From: Pseudomonas kuykendallii
GTDB taxonomy: Bacteria > Pseudomonadota > Gammaproteobacteria > Pseudomonadales > Pseudomonadaceae
Assembly: GCF_900106975.1 (NCBI RefSeq)
Contig: NZ_FNNU01000003.1
Coordinates: forward strand, 372,001 to 436,000
DNA length: 64,000 bases
Direction of reading: 5' to 3'
Position numbers and translations under genes: made by a program. The stretch's first letter is position 1. Each line of letters starts with the position of its first letter. Shown in pieces: positions 48,819-57,193 of the stretch. The notes beneath the pieces are model-generated. The model was not told the origin of the DNA. It did not search any database and saw only the letters and a list, made by a program, of their open reading frames with translations.

Positions 48819-49082
48819 ATGAAAATCGCCAGCGTCATCTCCACCGTAATCTCCAGCTTCGCCCCCTTCGCTTTCGCCACCGACGCGCAGCCCGGCTCAG
48901 ACATTCCGCCGGTGGACTACCAGTACGGCATGCAACTGGACGTCAAACAGGTCCTGCATCGCACCGACAACACCGGCAAGACCGGCGTGGTCCCGACGAT
49001 CATGGTCTATCAGGACAGCAAGGGCGAAGTGCACAAGATCCGCTTCCTCGAATGGGGTGGCAAAACCAGCGAACAGAGCTGA
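48819..49082 (+). CDS. DUF2790-family exported protein
   Basis: An 87-residue protein with a signal peptide ending at AFAT. The mature part PPVDYQYGMQLDVKQVLHRT and PTIMVYQDSKGEVHKIRFLEWG is typical of the small DUF2790 periplasmic proteins of pseudomonads, whose function is unknown. Followed by a strong terminator. Confidence 0.85.
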   Translation: MKIASVISTVISSFAPFAFATDAQPGSDIPPVDYQYGMQLDVKQVLHRTDNTGKTGVVPTIMVYQDSKGEVHKIRFLEWGGKTSEQS

Positions 49083-49094
49083 GCGCGAAACCTG

Positions 49095-49130
49095 AAAAAG
49101 CCGGCCCGAGCCTCTCGCGGCCGGCTTTTT
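49095..49130 (+). terminator. Rho-independent terminator
   Basis: AAAAAGCCGGC / GCCGGCTTTTT stem with a 14-base loop, 13 bp after the DUF2790 gene. Confidence 0.8.
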
Positions 49131-49309
49131 CATGCCTGCCCGCCAGCACTTGTAAATGCCCTGCGGCCTGGATTAACGTCGCCGCCGGCAGTGACGCGCC
49201 CGCAGGCAGGAAGCCTTCCTCACCTCCCCCGCCCCACGTCTTTGCTGCAGGAAGCCCAGGCTGCGAAACCGCGCGCCTGACCGTTATCGATCCGAACCAA
49301 GGAACCCTC

Positions 49310-49744
49310 ATGTACAAGCTGATCGTTGTTGCCACCGCCCTCCTGACCCTCGGCGGCTGCGCCTCCGTGCCGAAAGGCGATCCGGCCCAGGATGCCGCGC
49401 TGAAGACCTTCCATGTCGCGCCGGACAAATCCGCCATCTACGTCTATCGCAACGAAAGCATGGGCGCCGCGGTGAAGATGGACGTCGCCATCGATGGTCA
49501 GGCCGTCGGCCAGACCGCCGCCAAGACCTACCTGTTCAAGGAAGTGGCGCCGGGCAAGCACACCATCACCTCCGAAGCGGAAAACACCGCCACGCTGGAA
49601 GTGAATACGCTGGCCGGCAAACCGACCTTCGTCTGGCAGGAAGTGAAGATGGGCGTGCTCTCCGCCCGCAGCAAACTGAATCTGGTGGACGCGGAACAGG
49701 GCAAGGCCGGGGTGAAGGAATCCGACCTGGCCATCGCCAAGTAA
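49310..49744 (+). CDS. DUF2846 lipoprotein
   Basis: A 144-residue lipoprotein (lipobox LTLGGC, Cys 18). KSAIYVYRNESMGAAVKMDVAIDG and YLFKEVAPGKHTITSEAENT match the DUF2846 beta-sandwich family, often outer-membrane or periplasmic. The ATG follows AAGGAACCCTC. A terminator hairpin lies 15 bp downstream. Confidence 0.82.
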   Translation: MYKLIVVATALLTLGGCASVPKGDPAQDAALKTFHVAPDKSAIYVYRNESMGAAVKMDVAIDGQAVGQTAAKTYLFKEVAPGKHTITSEAENTATLEVNTLAGKPTFVWQEVKMGVLSARSKLNLVDAEQGKAGVKESDLAIAK

Positions 49745-49758
49745 AAATCCGAATGACG

Positions 49759-49789
49759 AAAAAGGCCGCTCACGAGCGGCCTTCTTCTT
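49759..49789. terminator. Terminator between convergent lipoprotein genes
   Basis: AAAAGGCCGCTC / GAGCGGCCTTCTTCTT stem with a 3-base loop; serves 49310-49744 and possibly the opposing gene. Confidence 0.75.
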
Positions 49790-49804
49790 GTCCGGCGAAA
49801 AGGT

Positions 49805-50227
49805 TCAGCGGTCGTCGTCGGGCTTGATATCGAAGCCGCTGGAGGCTTCGCTGACGATGCGGTAGCGGACGGTTTCGCCAGCCTTCACGGTGGCGAGCTC
49901 CTCGCGCAGCAGGCGACCCATGCTGCACAGGCCGCCGTCCTGCTCGTCGATGCCGATGCCGACCACGTGCTGGCCCGGGCGCAGCTGGAAGCTGACCATC
50001 TCGCCCACGCGGATGCGCGCGGCGGGCTTGCGGTCCACCGACAGCGCCACGTGGCAGCCGCCACCGATCTTGCCGAAGTCGCGGTGTACGTAGAGCGTGC
50101 CGCCGCCCTGCACCGGCTCCTGGAATGCCATCACGCGGTCGCTGGGGATTTCGGTTGGGTTTTCGGCGGGAACGGACGAACAACCGGCGAGAAACAACAG
50201 GGGCAGTGCTGCGTAGATCAATCGCAT
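49805..50227 (-). CDS. Lipoprotein, DUF2846-like
   Basis: A 140-residue lipoprotein (lipobox LLFLAGC, Cys 16). GGGTLYVHRDFGKIGGGCHVALSVDR and VSFQLRPGQHVVGIG suggest the same beta-sandwich type as the facing DUF2846 gene, pointing to an old duplication or a functional pair. Function unknown. Confidence 0.7.
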   Translation of the reverse strand: MRLIYAALPLLFLAGCSSVPAENPTEIPSDRVMAFQEPVQGGGTLYVHRDFGKIGGGCHVALSVDRKPAARIRVGEMVSFQLRPGQHVVGIGIDEQDGGLCSMGRLLREELATVKAGETVRYRIVSEASSGFDIKPDDDR

Positions 50228-50297
50228 GGGTTCCCTCCACGGGCATGGGCGAAGTGCTGACGGACGTTATGACAGCATTTTGCGATCGACGGTGCCA

Positions 50298-50651
50298 TCA
50301 ACGCAGCGGATTTGCCGATCCGGATGTTTCCGCCTGCGTGAAACCGTAGTCGCGCTCGACCCTGGCGATGCGCGCGGTGAAGGCGCCGTACCAGTCGGCC
50401 CGGCCCCGCTCGCGGGCGGCGCTGTGCTGCAGGTCCTCGCGCCAGGCGCGAATCGCCGCCTCGCTTTCCCAATAGGACACGGTGATCCCCAGGCCATCCT
50501 CGCGGGCCGACTCGACGCCGAGAAAACCCGGCTGGCGTTGCGCCCGCTCCAGCATCCGCGCGGCCGTTTCGGCGTAACCCTGGTCGCCGTCGCGGCGTTG
50601 CGAGGTGAAGATCACCGCGTAGTACGGCGGCGTGGGCGTCGCGGCGATCAC
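50298..50651 (-). CDS. ABM-domain (antibiotic biosynthesis monooxygenase-like) protein
   Basis: A 117-residue ferredoxin-like-fold protein. YYAVIFTSQRRDGDQGYAET, QPGFLGVESAREDGLGITVS and YWESEAAIRAWREDLQHSAA are the standard ABM pattern. Many such proteins are small heme-degrading or quinone-modifying enzymes; no function can be assigned. Overlaps the next leftward gene by 4 bp, so the two are co-transcribed. Confidence 0.8.
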   Translation of the reverse strand: MIAATPTPPYYAVIFTSQRRDGDQGYAETAARMLERAQRQPGFLGVESAREDGLGITVSYWESEAAIRAWREDLQHSAARERGRADWYGAFTARIARVERDYGFTQAETSGSANPLR

Positions 50652-51376
50652 GAGGCCAGCTTCGCCTCGTGGGCGGCCTGCACCGCGCAGGCACCGACCA
50701 GGCCGGCGACCACCGGCGGCAGGCGCCCGGCCAGCGCCGCGCGCTCGGGCTGGAACAGGGTGGCGAGGAAGAACGGATGATCCTGCAGCTCGATGGCGCG
50801 CACTTCGCCCCCTTCGTCATGCCCGGACGCACGCAGGCTGTGCGCCAGCAGCGGCTCGCGGAAGGCGGCGTCGAGGCCGTAGCGGCAGAGGTATTCCTCG
50901 GTGATCTCCAGCACGCCGTAAAGCTCGGCGATCTGCGTGCCGGACACCAGCCGCACCCGGCGCGAGGCGTCCAGCAGCGCGCAGCTGAGCGGCGCGATCA
51001 GCGGCTGCTCGGCCTGCGGCGAAAGCTCGGCGTGTTCGGCGTTCCAGCCCAGCGAGTGGCGCGCGAACTCCAGCAGCGCATGCTGGAAGCCGCCGCAGGT
51101 GCCGAGGAAGGGCACGTTGTTCTCACGGGCAAAGCGGATCGCGCGCAGCGCGCCTTCGGTATCGGCGTAAGGGCTGCCGGGCACGCACCAGATGCCGTCG
51201 TAATCACCCAGGCACTGACCATCGCCGATGCCGTCGGTGGACAGCCAGTCGTGGTCGACGCGGATGTGCAGCGCCTCGGCGGCCAGTTGCAGCGCCAGCG
51301 GGATCGCACGATGCGCGGTGATGGTGTCGCTACGCTCGCCGATCAGGGCGATCTTCACGTGGTTGGTGCTGTACAT
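50648..51376 (-). CDS. CTP synthase-like class I glutamine amidotransferase
   Basis: A 242-residue protein with LGTCGGFQHALLEFARH, the Cys nucleophile elbow of class I amidotransferases in CTP-synthase (PyrG C-terminal) context, but without the synthase domain. Start chosen at the ATG 51376 (MYSTNHVKIALIGE), 8 bp after AGGAGG; the ATG at 51382 is too close. It is divergent from a LysR gene that may regulate it. Confidence 0.78.
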   Translation of the reverse strand: MYSTNHVKIALIGERSDTITAHRAIPLALQLAAEALHIRVDHDWLSTDGIGDGQCLGDYDGIWCVPGSPYADTEGALRAIRFARENNVPFLGTCGGFQHALLEFARHSLGWNAEHAELSPQAEQPLIAPLSCALLDASRRVRLVSGTQIAELYGVLEITEEYLCRYGLDAAFREPLLAHSLRASGHDEGGEVRAIELQDHPFFLATLFQPERAALAGRLPPVVAGLVGACAVQAAHEAKLAS

Positions 51377-51486
51377 GCGCATGCCTCCTCGTCTGGGCCA
51401 GGTCCTCTGGCGTGCCGTCCGAGCGCCACTATAAGATGGCGCTGACGCAACAAGTATTGGCATCCAGACAATCGAAGTGTGCACCG

Positions 51487-52359
51487 ATGCAATATCGACT
51501 CGATCATTCCGACCTCTCCCTGGTCCTCGCGCTGGTCCGCGGACGCTCCCTGGCGCGGGCCTCGGAGATGCTCCAGGTCGACGTCTCCACGGTGTTCCGC
51601 TCGGTGCGGCGCCTGGAGGCGGCCCTGGGCATCGCGCTGTTCGAGAAGAGCCGCCGCGGCTACCTGCCGACCGGCGCCGCACAGGCGCTGGCGGAACAGG
51701 CCGAGCGTGCCGAGCAGGCGCTGGACGCCGCGCGGGTGGCGCTGGAACAGGGTGAACAGGTGGTCAGCGGGACGGTGCGCCTGACCTGCACCGATGCCGT
51801 GCTGCACAGCCTGCTGCTGCCGGCGCTGGCGCGCTTCATGCCGAACTATCCGGCGCTGACGCTGGAGCTGGCGACCTCCAACGAATTCGCCAACCTCAGC
51901 CGGCGCGACGCCGACATCGCCCTGCGCCTGACCAATTCGCCACCGGAGCATCTGGTCGGGCGCTGCCTGGGCACCGTGTCCTATGCCGTCTACGGCCGCG
52001 AGGAGTATCGCCAGCCGGCCTCGCGCGATCCGGCGCGGTTGCCCTGGATCGCCCCGGACGACTCGATGCCGGACCACGCCACCGTGGTCTGGCGTCGCCA
52101 GCGCTATCCCGGCGTAGTGCCCGCCTACCGTTGCAGCAGCATGCTTTCGGTGGCGCAACTCACCCAGGCAGGACTGGGCGTGGCGGCGCTATCGGATTTT
52201 CTCGCCGGGGATTTCGACGGCCTGGTGCGCCTGAGCGAGCCGCTGGGCGGATGCGACTGCGAACTCTGGCTGCTCACCCGCCCGGATTGCCGCGCCCTGC
52301 GCTCGGTGCAGACGCTGTTCGAGGAGCTGACCCGCACCGTGCGCATCGGCTCGGATTAG
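51487..52359 (+). CDS. LysR-family transcriptional regulator
   Basis: A 290-residue LTTR. Helix-turn-helix around RSLARASEMLQVDVSTVFRS (residues 20-39) and an effector domain with DADIALRLTNSPPEHLVG, a pattern of the substrate-binding fold seen in stand-alone LTTRs. The 110-bp gap to the divergent amidotransferase-ABM pair likely holds its operator. Confidence 0.88.
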   Translation: MQYRLDHSDLSLVLALVRGRSLARASEMLQVDVSTVFRSVRRLEAALGIALFEKSRRGYLPTGAAQALAEQAERAEQALDAARVALEQGEQVVSGTVRLTCTDAVLHSLLLPALARFMPNYPALTLELATSNEFANLSRRDADIALRLTNSPPEHLVGRCLGTVSYAVYGREEYRQPASRDPARLPWIAPDDSMPDHATVVWRRQRYPGVVPAYRCSSMLSVAQLTQAGLGVAALSDFLAGDFDGLVRLSEPLGGCDCELWLLTRPDCRALRSVQTLFEELTRTVRIGSD

Positions 52360-52369
52360 CCGCGCGCGT

Positions 52370-52807
52370 TCAGCCCTGCAGGCGCTCGACCAGCCGCGCG
52401 GCGAGTGCGGCGAGCTCCGCCGGCTCGGCCCTGTTCTGGGCATGGGCGCCCAGGCTGCTGGCGGACCAGCGCGGAATCAGGTGGAAGTGCAGGTGGTAGA
52501 CGGTCTGCCCGGCGGGCGCGCCGTTGAACTGGGCGACCTGCACGCCCTCGGCCTGCAATTCGTCGATCAGCACGCCGGTGAGGCGCTGGGCGACCAGGAT
52601 CAGCTTGCTCAAGGTGTCCGCGTCGATCTCCAGCAGGTTGCGCGCCGTCGCCCGTTTGGGAATCACCAGCGTATGCCCGCGCGACTGCGGGAAGGCGTCG
52701 AGGAAGGCCAGCACGTCGTCGTCCTCGTAAACCTTGTGGCAGGGCGCCTCGCCTCGAATGATCCTGGCGAAGATGTTCTGCGGATCGTAGTCGCCGTAAA
52801 GGCTCAT
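52370..52807 (-). CDS. HIT-family nucleotide hydrolase/transferase
   Basis: A 145-residue protein with the histidine triad TVYHLHFHLIPR and upstream NIFARIIRGEAPCHKVYEDD. HIT proteins hydrolyse or transfer nucleoside monophosphates (HinT-like). The substrate is unknown. Confidence 0.9.
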   Translation of the reverse strand: MSLYGDYDPQNIFARIIRGEAPCHKVYEDDDVLAFLDAFPQSRGHTLVIPKRATARNLLEIDADTLSKLILVAQRLTGVLIDELQAEGVQVAQFNGAPAGQTVYHLHFHLIPRWSASSLGAHAQNRAEPAELAALAARLVERLQG

Positions 52808-52937
52808 GGGGTGCTCCTGGCAGGATGGAATCCGCAGAGGCTACCGCCCGCCTCGGCCGCCGGCAAACCGCAGGGCGGTGCGCGCGGCGGGCGGGCCTTG
52901 CTAAGGTAGAACGCACACCCTGCCCATGGAGGCTCCC

Positions 52938-53642
52938 ATGCCCGATCTTTCCGCGTTCCCGATCACCCGCAAATGGCCGGCGACCCGGCCGGACCGCCTG
53001 CAGCTTTACTCGCTGCCCACGCCCAACGGGGTCAAGGTATCGATCATGCTCGAAGAGATCGGCCTGCCCTACGAGGTACATCTGGTCAGCTTCGAGAAGA
53101 ACGACCAGATGACGCCGGAGTTCCTTTCCCTCAGCCCGAACAACAAGATCCCGGCGATCCTCGATCCCGACGGCCCCGACGGCAAGCCGCTGGCGCTGTT
53201 CGAATCCGGCGCCATCCTCATCTACCTGGCCGAGAAGACCGGCCAGCTGCTGCCCGCCGACCCGGCCGAACGCTACCAGGCGATCCAGTGGCTGATGTTC
53301 CAGATGGGCGGCATCGGCCCGATGTTCGGCCAGCTCGGTTTCTTCACCAAGTTCGCCGGCAAGGACATCGAGGACAAGCGCCCGCGCGACCGCTACGTCG
53401 CCGAATCCCGGCGCCTGCTCGGCGTTCTCGACAAGCACCTGGAAGGTCGCCAGTGGATCATGGGCGAGGCGTACGGCATCGCCGACATCGCCACGTTCCC
53501 CTGGATACGCAATCTGATCGGCTTCTACGGCGCTGGCGAGCTGGTGGAGTTCGAGCACTTCGCCAACGTCGCCCGCGTGTTGCAAACCTTCCTCGAACGC
53601 CCGGCGGTGGCACGCGGCCTGGACATCCCCCACCGCGGCTGA
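52938..53642 (+). CDS. Glutathione S-transferase family protein (YghU/Ure2-like)
   Basis: A 234-residue GST. The N-terminal thioredoxin-like domain shows LYSLPTPNGVKVSIMLEEIG and NNKIPAILDPDG, with FESGAILIYLAEKTG binding the glutathione gamma-glutamyl group; the C-terminal all-helical domain follows. The Thr/Asn around residue 30 replaces a classic Cys or Ser, as in YghU-type enzymes, which reduce organic hydroperoxides or disulfide-linked glutathione. Start after ATGGAGGCTCCC. Confidence 0.88.
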   Translation: MPDLSAFPITRKWPATRPDRLQLYSLPTPNGVKVSIMLEEIGLPYEVHLVSFEKNDQMTPEFLSLSPNNKIPAILDPDGPDGKPLALFESGAILIYLAEKTGQLLPADPAERYQAIQWLMFQMGGIGPMFGQLGFFTKFAGKDIEDKRPRDRYVAESRRLLGVLDKHLEGRQWIMGEAYGIADIATFPWIRNLIGFYGAGELVEFEHFANVARVLQTFLERPAVARGLDIPHRG

Positions 53643-53666
53643 ACGCCCCTCCGCGCACCGGCTCCG

Positions 53667-53738
53667 TAGGGTGGGCTTCAGCCCACCTCAGCCAACCCAC
53701 GCATCAGCGCATCGCGTGGGCTGAAGCCCACCCTACGA
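53667..53738. repeat. Facing REP-like palindrome pair
   Basis: GTAGGGTGGGCTTCAGCCCACC and its inverted copy GTGGGCTGAAGCCCACCCTAC face each other, forming a BIME-like pair between the GST and GNAT genes. Confidence 0.75.
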
Positions 53739-53835
53739 CTGGACATTCCACTGGCGCCGAACAGGGCGCGCGCAAGGCTTCCGGGCCTTCCTCCCAGCCG
53801 CTAGCATGGGCGCCCCTCAATTCATCGAGACCGCC

Positions 53836-54318
53836 ATGACCCTGGAAATCCGCCCCGCGCAGCCCGCCGATGCCGCGCAGATCCTTGCCTTCATCGTCGA
53901 ACTGGCCGAGTACGAGCGCGCCCGTCACGAAGTGGTGGCGAGCCTGGAAGATATCCAGCGCAGCCTGTTCGCCGACGGCGCGCCGGCGCGCGCGCTGATC
54001 TGCCTGCGCGACGGCGAGCCGATCGGTTACGCGGTGTACTTCTTCAGCTACTCGACCTGGCTCGGGCGCAACGGCATCTACCTCGAAGACCTCTACGTCA
54101 CCCCGCAGCAACGCGGCAGCGGCGCCGGCAAGCAGTTGCTGCGTCACCTGGCCCGCGAGGCCTGTGCCCACGACTGCGGGCGCCTGGAGTGGAGCGTGCT
54201 GGACTGGAACGAGCCGGCCATCCGCTTCTACGAATCCATCGGCGCCAGCGCGCAGGGCGAGTGGATTCGCTACCGCATGGAAGGCGACACCCTGCGTACC
54301 TTCGCCGAGGGCGAGTGA
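53836..54318 (+). CDS. GNAT-family N-acetyltransferase
   Basis: A 160-residue GNAT enzyme. YLEDLYVTPQQRGSGAGKQL is the acetyl-CoA pyrophosphate loop, and NEPAIRFYESIGA the C-terminal motif. It resembles diamine or thialysine acetyltransferases (SSAT-like), an inference only. ATG chosen over the in-frame ATG at 53806, which lacks support. Confidence 0.88.
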   Translation: MTLEIRPAQPADAAQILAFIVELAEYERARHEVVASLEDIQRSLFADGAPARALICLRDGEPIGYAVYFFSYSTWLGRNGIYLEDLYVTPQQRGSGAGKQLLRHLAREACAHDCGRLEWSVLDWNEPAIRFYESIGASAQGEWIRYRMEGDTLRTFAEGE

Positions 54319-54334
54319 GCCGTCATGCGCCCGT

Positions 54335-54356
54335 TCGGCGCGCGCGGCGCACCCTA
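54335..54356. repeat. REP-like half element
   Basis: CGCGCGCGGCGCACCCTAC matches the right arm of the GTGCGC-type palindrome. The gap 54319-54607 otherwise shows an AT-rich promoter-like stretch near 54470-54500 and no gene. Confidence 0.45.
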
Positions 54357-54607
54357 CAGAAGCGCTGCCCGGCGCGATCTGAAATGACACGTGATTCGCC
54401 GGCCGCCTGCCGACGTCTACGCTTCGGGTCAGCGCTGCGCGCAGGCGTGCTGGCGCTTCGCCAGGCGGCTTTTAAGGTTCATTTAAGTTTGATCGCTTAG
54501 AGTCGCTTTCGTCTTTCGCGCAGTCCGACTGCTACGGAACCCCAACCACCGCCGAGCGTCTGCAGATGTGCCAGCCGCCCGGCCGATAGAACATCTACGA
54601 GGTCCCT

Positions 54608-55339
54608 ATGCCCGGTAACCGCCCCACCCCAGAAGCCCTGGCTGCGATGCCGCAGGAAACCGCGGATGAATCGCTCAAGCACATCGTCGATGGCTTCCTG
54701 CGTTTCCGAAACGAGGTGTTCCCCGAACAGGAAGCGCTGTTCAAGAAGCTCGCCGGCGCCCAGCAGCCGCGCGCCATGTTCATCACCTGCGCCGACTCGC
54801 GCATCGTTCCCGAGCTGATCACCCAGAGCTCGCCCGGCGACCTCTTCGTTACCCGCAACGTCGGCAACGTGGTGCCACCGTACGGGCAGATGAACGGCGG
54901 CGTCTCCACCGCCATCGAGTACGCGGTGCTGGCGCTGGGGGTGAAGCACATCATCATCTGCGGGCATTCGGACTGCGGCGCGATGAAGGCGGTGCTCAAC
55001 CCGCAATCGCTGGAAAAGATGCCCACCGTAAAGGCCTGGCTGCGCCACGCCGAAGTGGCGAAGACGGTGGTCGAGGACAACTGCCCGCATTGCGCCGGCC
55101 AGGATTCCCTCGGCGTGCTCACCGAGGAAAACGTGGTCGCCCAGTTGCAGCACCTGGGCACCCACCCTTCCGTCGCCTCGCGCCTGGCCAGCGGCCAGTT
55201 GTTCATCCATGGCTGGGTCTACGACATCGAGACCAGCGCGATCCGCGCGTACGATGCCGAGCAGGGCGCCTACCTGCCGATAGATGCCGACCATCCGCTG
55301 CCGATGGCCACGCCCAAACCGCGATATCGCCCGTCCTGA
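54608..55339 (+). CDS. Beta-class carbonic anhydrase
   Basis: A 243-residue zinc enzyme interconverting CO2 and bicarbonate. MFITCADSRIVPELI has the first Zn Cys with the Asp-Arg dyad, and HIIICGHSDCGAMKAV supplies the His and second Cys. Length fits plant-type beta-CAs. The SulP transporter 307 bp downstream suggests a joint bicarbonate function. Confidence 0.93.
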   Translation: MPGNRPTPEALAAMPQETADESLKHIVDGFLRFRNEVFPEQEALFKKLAGAQQPRAMFITCADSRIVPELITQSSPGDLFVTRNVGNVVPPYGQMNGGVSTAIEYAVLALGVKHIIICGHSDCGAMKAVLNPQSLEKMPTVKAWLRHAEVAKTVVEDNCPHCAGQDSLGVLTEENVVAQLQHLGTHPSVASRLASGQLFIHGWVYDIETSAIRAYDAEQGAYLPIDADHPLPMATPKPRYRPS

Positions 55340-55351
55340 CGGGCACTCCCC

Positions 55352-55383
55352 TTTCGGCGCCCTGCCCCGGCGGGGCGCCGAAA
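55352..55383. terminator. Hairpin after carbonic anhydrase
   Basis: Perfect TTTCGGCGCC / GGCGCCGAAA stem, 12 bp after the stop. No T-run, so an attenuating or stabilising hairpin rather than a strong terminator. A second inverted repeat (GCATGTA / TACATGC) lies at 55547-55567 in the SulP leader. Confidence 0.5.
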
Positions 55384-55646
55384 CCCTAACGCCAGCAGCC
55401 GTAACGACTGGCCGGACAACACGTCCCCACACCCCCTGATTGCCGCCGATGCCCGTGAAAACCGGTATCCGAATCCGTTCGCGCCAAGGAGTCCGCCCAC
55501 GCTCTCGCGAGCCGACGTCAGGCAAGGCGGAAGCCGCCCAACAAGCGCATGTACCCGTCGTACATGCCTGCCTGGGCGACTTCCCTCTGCGCAGGGCATA
55601 CGCACAACGGATCGCGGGTGAACTCCGAAGAATGTGGAGAAAGTGC

Positions 55647-57188
55647 ATGCTCGACTCAATCAAGTCCTCCCTGCCCCGCGACGCCCTGGCGTCGGTAGTG
55701 GTGTTCCTCGTCGCCCTGCCGCTGTGCATGGGCATCGCCATCGCCTCCGGCATGGAGCCGGCCAAGGGCCTGATCACCGGGATCATCGGTGGCCTGGTGG
55801 TCGGTTTCCTCGCCGGTTCGCCGTTGCAGGTCAGCGGCCCCGCGGCCGGTCTCGCCGTGCTGGTCTTCGAACTGGTACGCACCCACGGCCTGGCCGCGCT
55901 CGGCCCGGTGCTGGTGCTCGCCGGGGCGATCCAGCTGCTCGCCGGGCGCCTGCGCCTGGGCTGCTGGTTCCGCGTCACGGCGCCGGCGGTGGTCTACGGG
56001 ATGCTCGCCGGCATCGGCATCCTCATCGTCCTGTCGCAGGTCCATGTGATGCTCGACGCGACGCCCAAGGCCTCCGGCCTGGACAACCTCACGGCCTTCC
56101 CCGGCGCGCTGGGCGAAGCCCTGCCGGTGCTCGGCGCCGGCTTCGGCCTGGACGCCGCGCTGCTCGGCCTCGGCACCATGGCGGCGATGTTCGGCTGGGA
56201 GAAACTGCGCCCGCAGGCGCTGCGCTTCCTGCCGGGCGCGCTGATCGGCGTGACGCTGATGACGGCGGTGAGCCTGTGGTTCGCGCTCGAGGTGAAACGC
56301 GTCGACGTGCCGGCCAACCTCGGCGACGCGATCGACTGGATCACCCCGGAGAGCCTCATGCAGCTGGCCGATCCGACCCTGCTGGTCGCCGCGCTCGCCC
56401 TGGCCTTCATCGCCAGCGCCGAGACGCTGCTCTCGGCCGCCGCGGTGGACCGCATGCACAACGGCGCGCGCTCGGACTTCGACCGCGAGCTGTCGGCGCA
56501 GGGCGTCGGCAACCTGCTCTGCGGCATCGTCGGCGCGCTGCCGATGACCGGCGTGATCGTGCGCAGCTCGGCCAATGTGCAGGCCGGCGCCGTCAGCCGC
56601 CGCTCGGCGATCCTGCACGGCGCCTGGCTGCTGGCGTTCGTCCTGCTGCTGCCGGGCGTGTTGCAGAGCATCCCGATCGCCAGCCTGGCCGGCGTGCTGG
56701 TCTACACCGGGTTCAAGCTGGTCGATCTCAAGGCGGTGCGCAGCCTCGGCCGTTACGGCCGCATGCCGGTGCTGATCTACCTCGCCACGGCGCTGACCAT
56801 CGTCTTCACCGACCTGCTCACCGGGGTGCTGGTCGGCTTCGGCCTGACGCTGGCCAAGCAGGCCTGGCGCAGCTCGCGGCTGAAGATCAGCCTGATCCGC
56901 CACGGCGAACGCGACGCCGAGCTGCGCCTGGTCGGCAGCGCCACCTTCCTCAAGGTGCCGAAGCTGGCCAAGGTGCTCGAAGGCATCGCGCCAGACACCC
57001 GCCTCCACGTGCCGCTGAGCCACCTGCCGTACATCGACCACGCCTGCATGGAGCTGCTGGAAGACTGGGCGCGCGCCGCGGCCAAGAACGGCGGCGAGCT
57101 GCAGATGAATCGCCACGCGGTGAAACGCCGTCTCGAAGGCCGCCGGCAGACCACCAGCGGAGTCGGCGCCGCGCACGCGGCCGGCTGA
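55647..57188 (+). CDS. SulP-family anion (bicarbonate/sulfate) transporter
   Basis: A 513-residue membrane protein with about 12 helices and a C-terminal STAS-like domain (from about residue 420, LRLVGSATFLKVPKLAKVL). SGPAAGLAVLVFEL and GVGNLLCGIVGALPMTGVIVRSSANVQAGA are SulP motifs. The ATG at 55647 follows TGGAGAAAG; the frame runs upstream to 55440 with an atypical Arg-rich sequence that I regard as leader. Adjacency to a carbonic anhydrase favours bicarbonate. Confidence 0.87.
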   Translation: MLDSIKSSLPRDALASVVVFLVALPLCMGIAIASGMEPAKGLITGIIGGLVVGFLAGSPLQVSGPAAGLAVLVFELVRTHGLAALGPVLVLAGAIQLLAGRLRLGCWFRVTAPAVVYGMLAGIGILIVLSQVHVMLDATPKASGLDNLTAFPGALGEALPVLGAGFGLDAALLGLGTMAAMFGWEKLRPQALRFLPGALIGVTLMTAVSLWFALEVKRVDVPANLGDAIDWITPESLMQLADPTLLVAALALAFIASAETLLSAAAVDRMHNGARSDFDRELSAQGVGNLLCGIVGALPMTGVIVRSSANVQAGAVSRRSAILHGAWLLAFVLLLPGVLQSIPIASLAGVLVYTGFKLVDLKAVRSLGRYGRMPVLIYLATALTIVFTDLLTGVLVGFGLTLAKQAWRSSRLKISLIRHGERDAELRLVGSATFLKVPKLAKVLEGIAPDTRLHVPLSHLPYIDHACMELLEDWARAAAKNGGELQMNRHAVKRRLEGRRQTTSGVGAAHAAG

Positions 57189-57193
57189 GTCGT

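Noticed and set aside
55440-55646. 69-residue N-terminal extension of the SulP transporter
   Set aside because: Arg-rich, not membrane-like and covering an inverted repeat; the ATG at 55647 has a good ribosome-binding site. Kept only as a possible leader.
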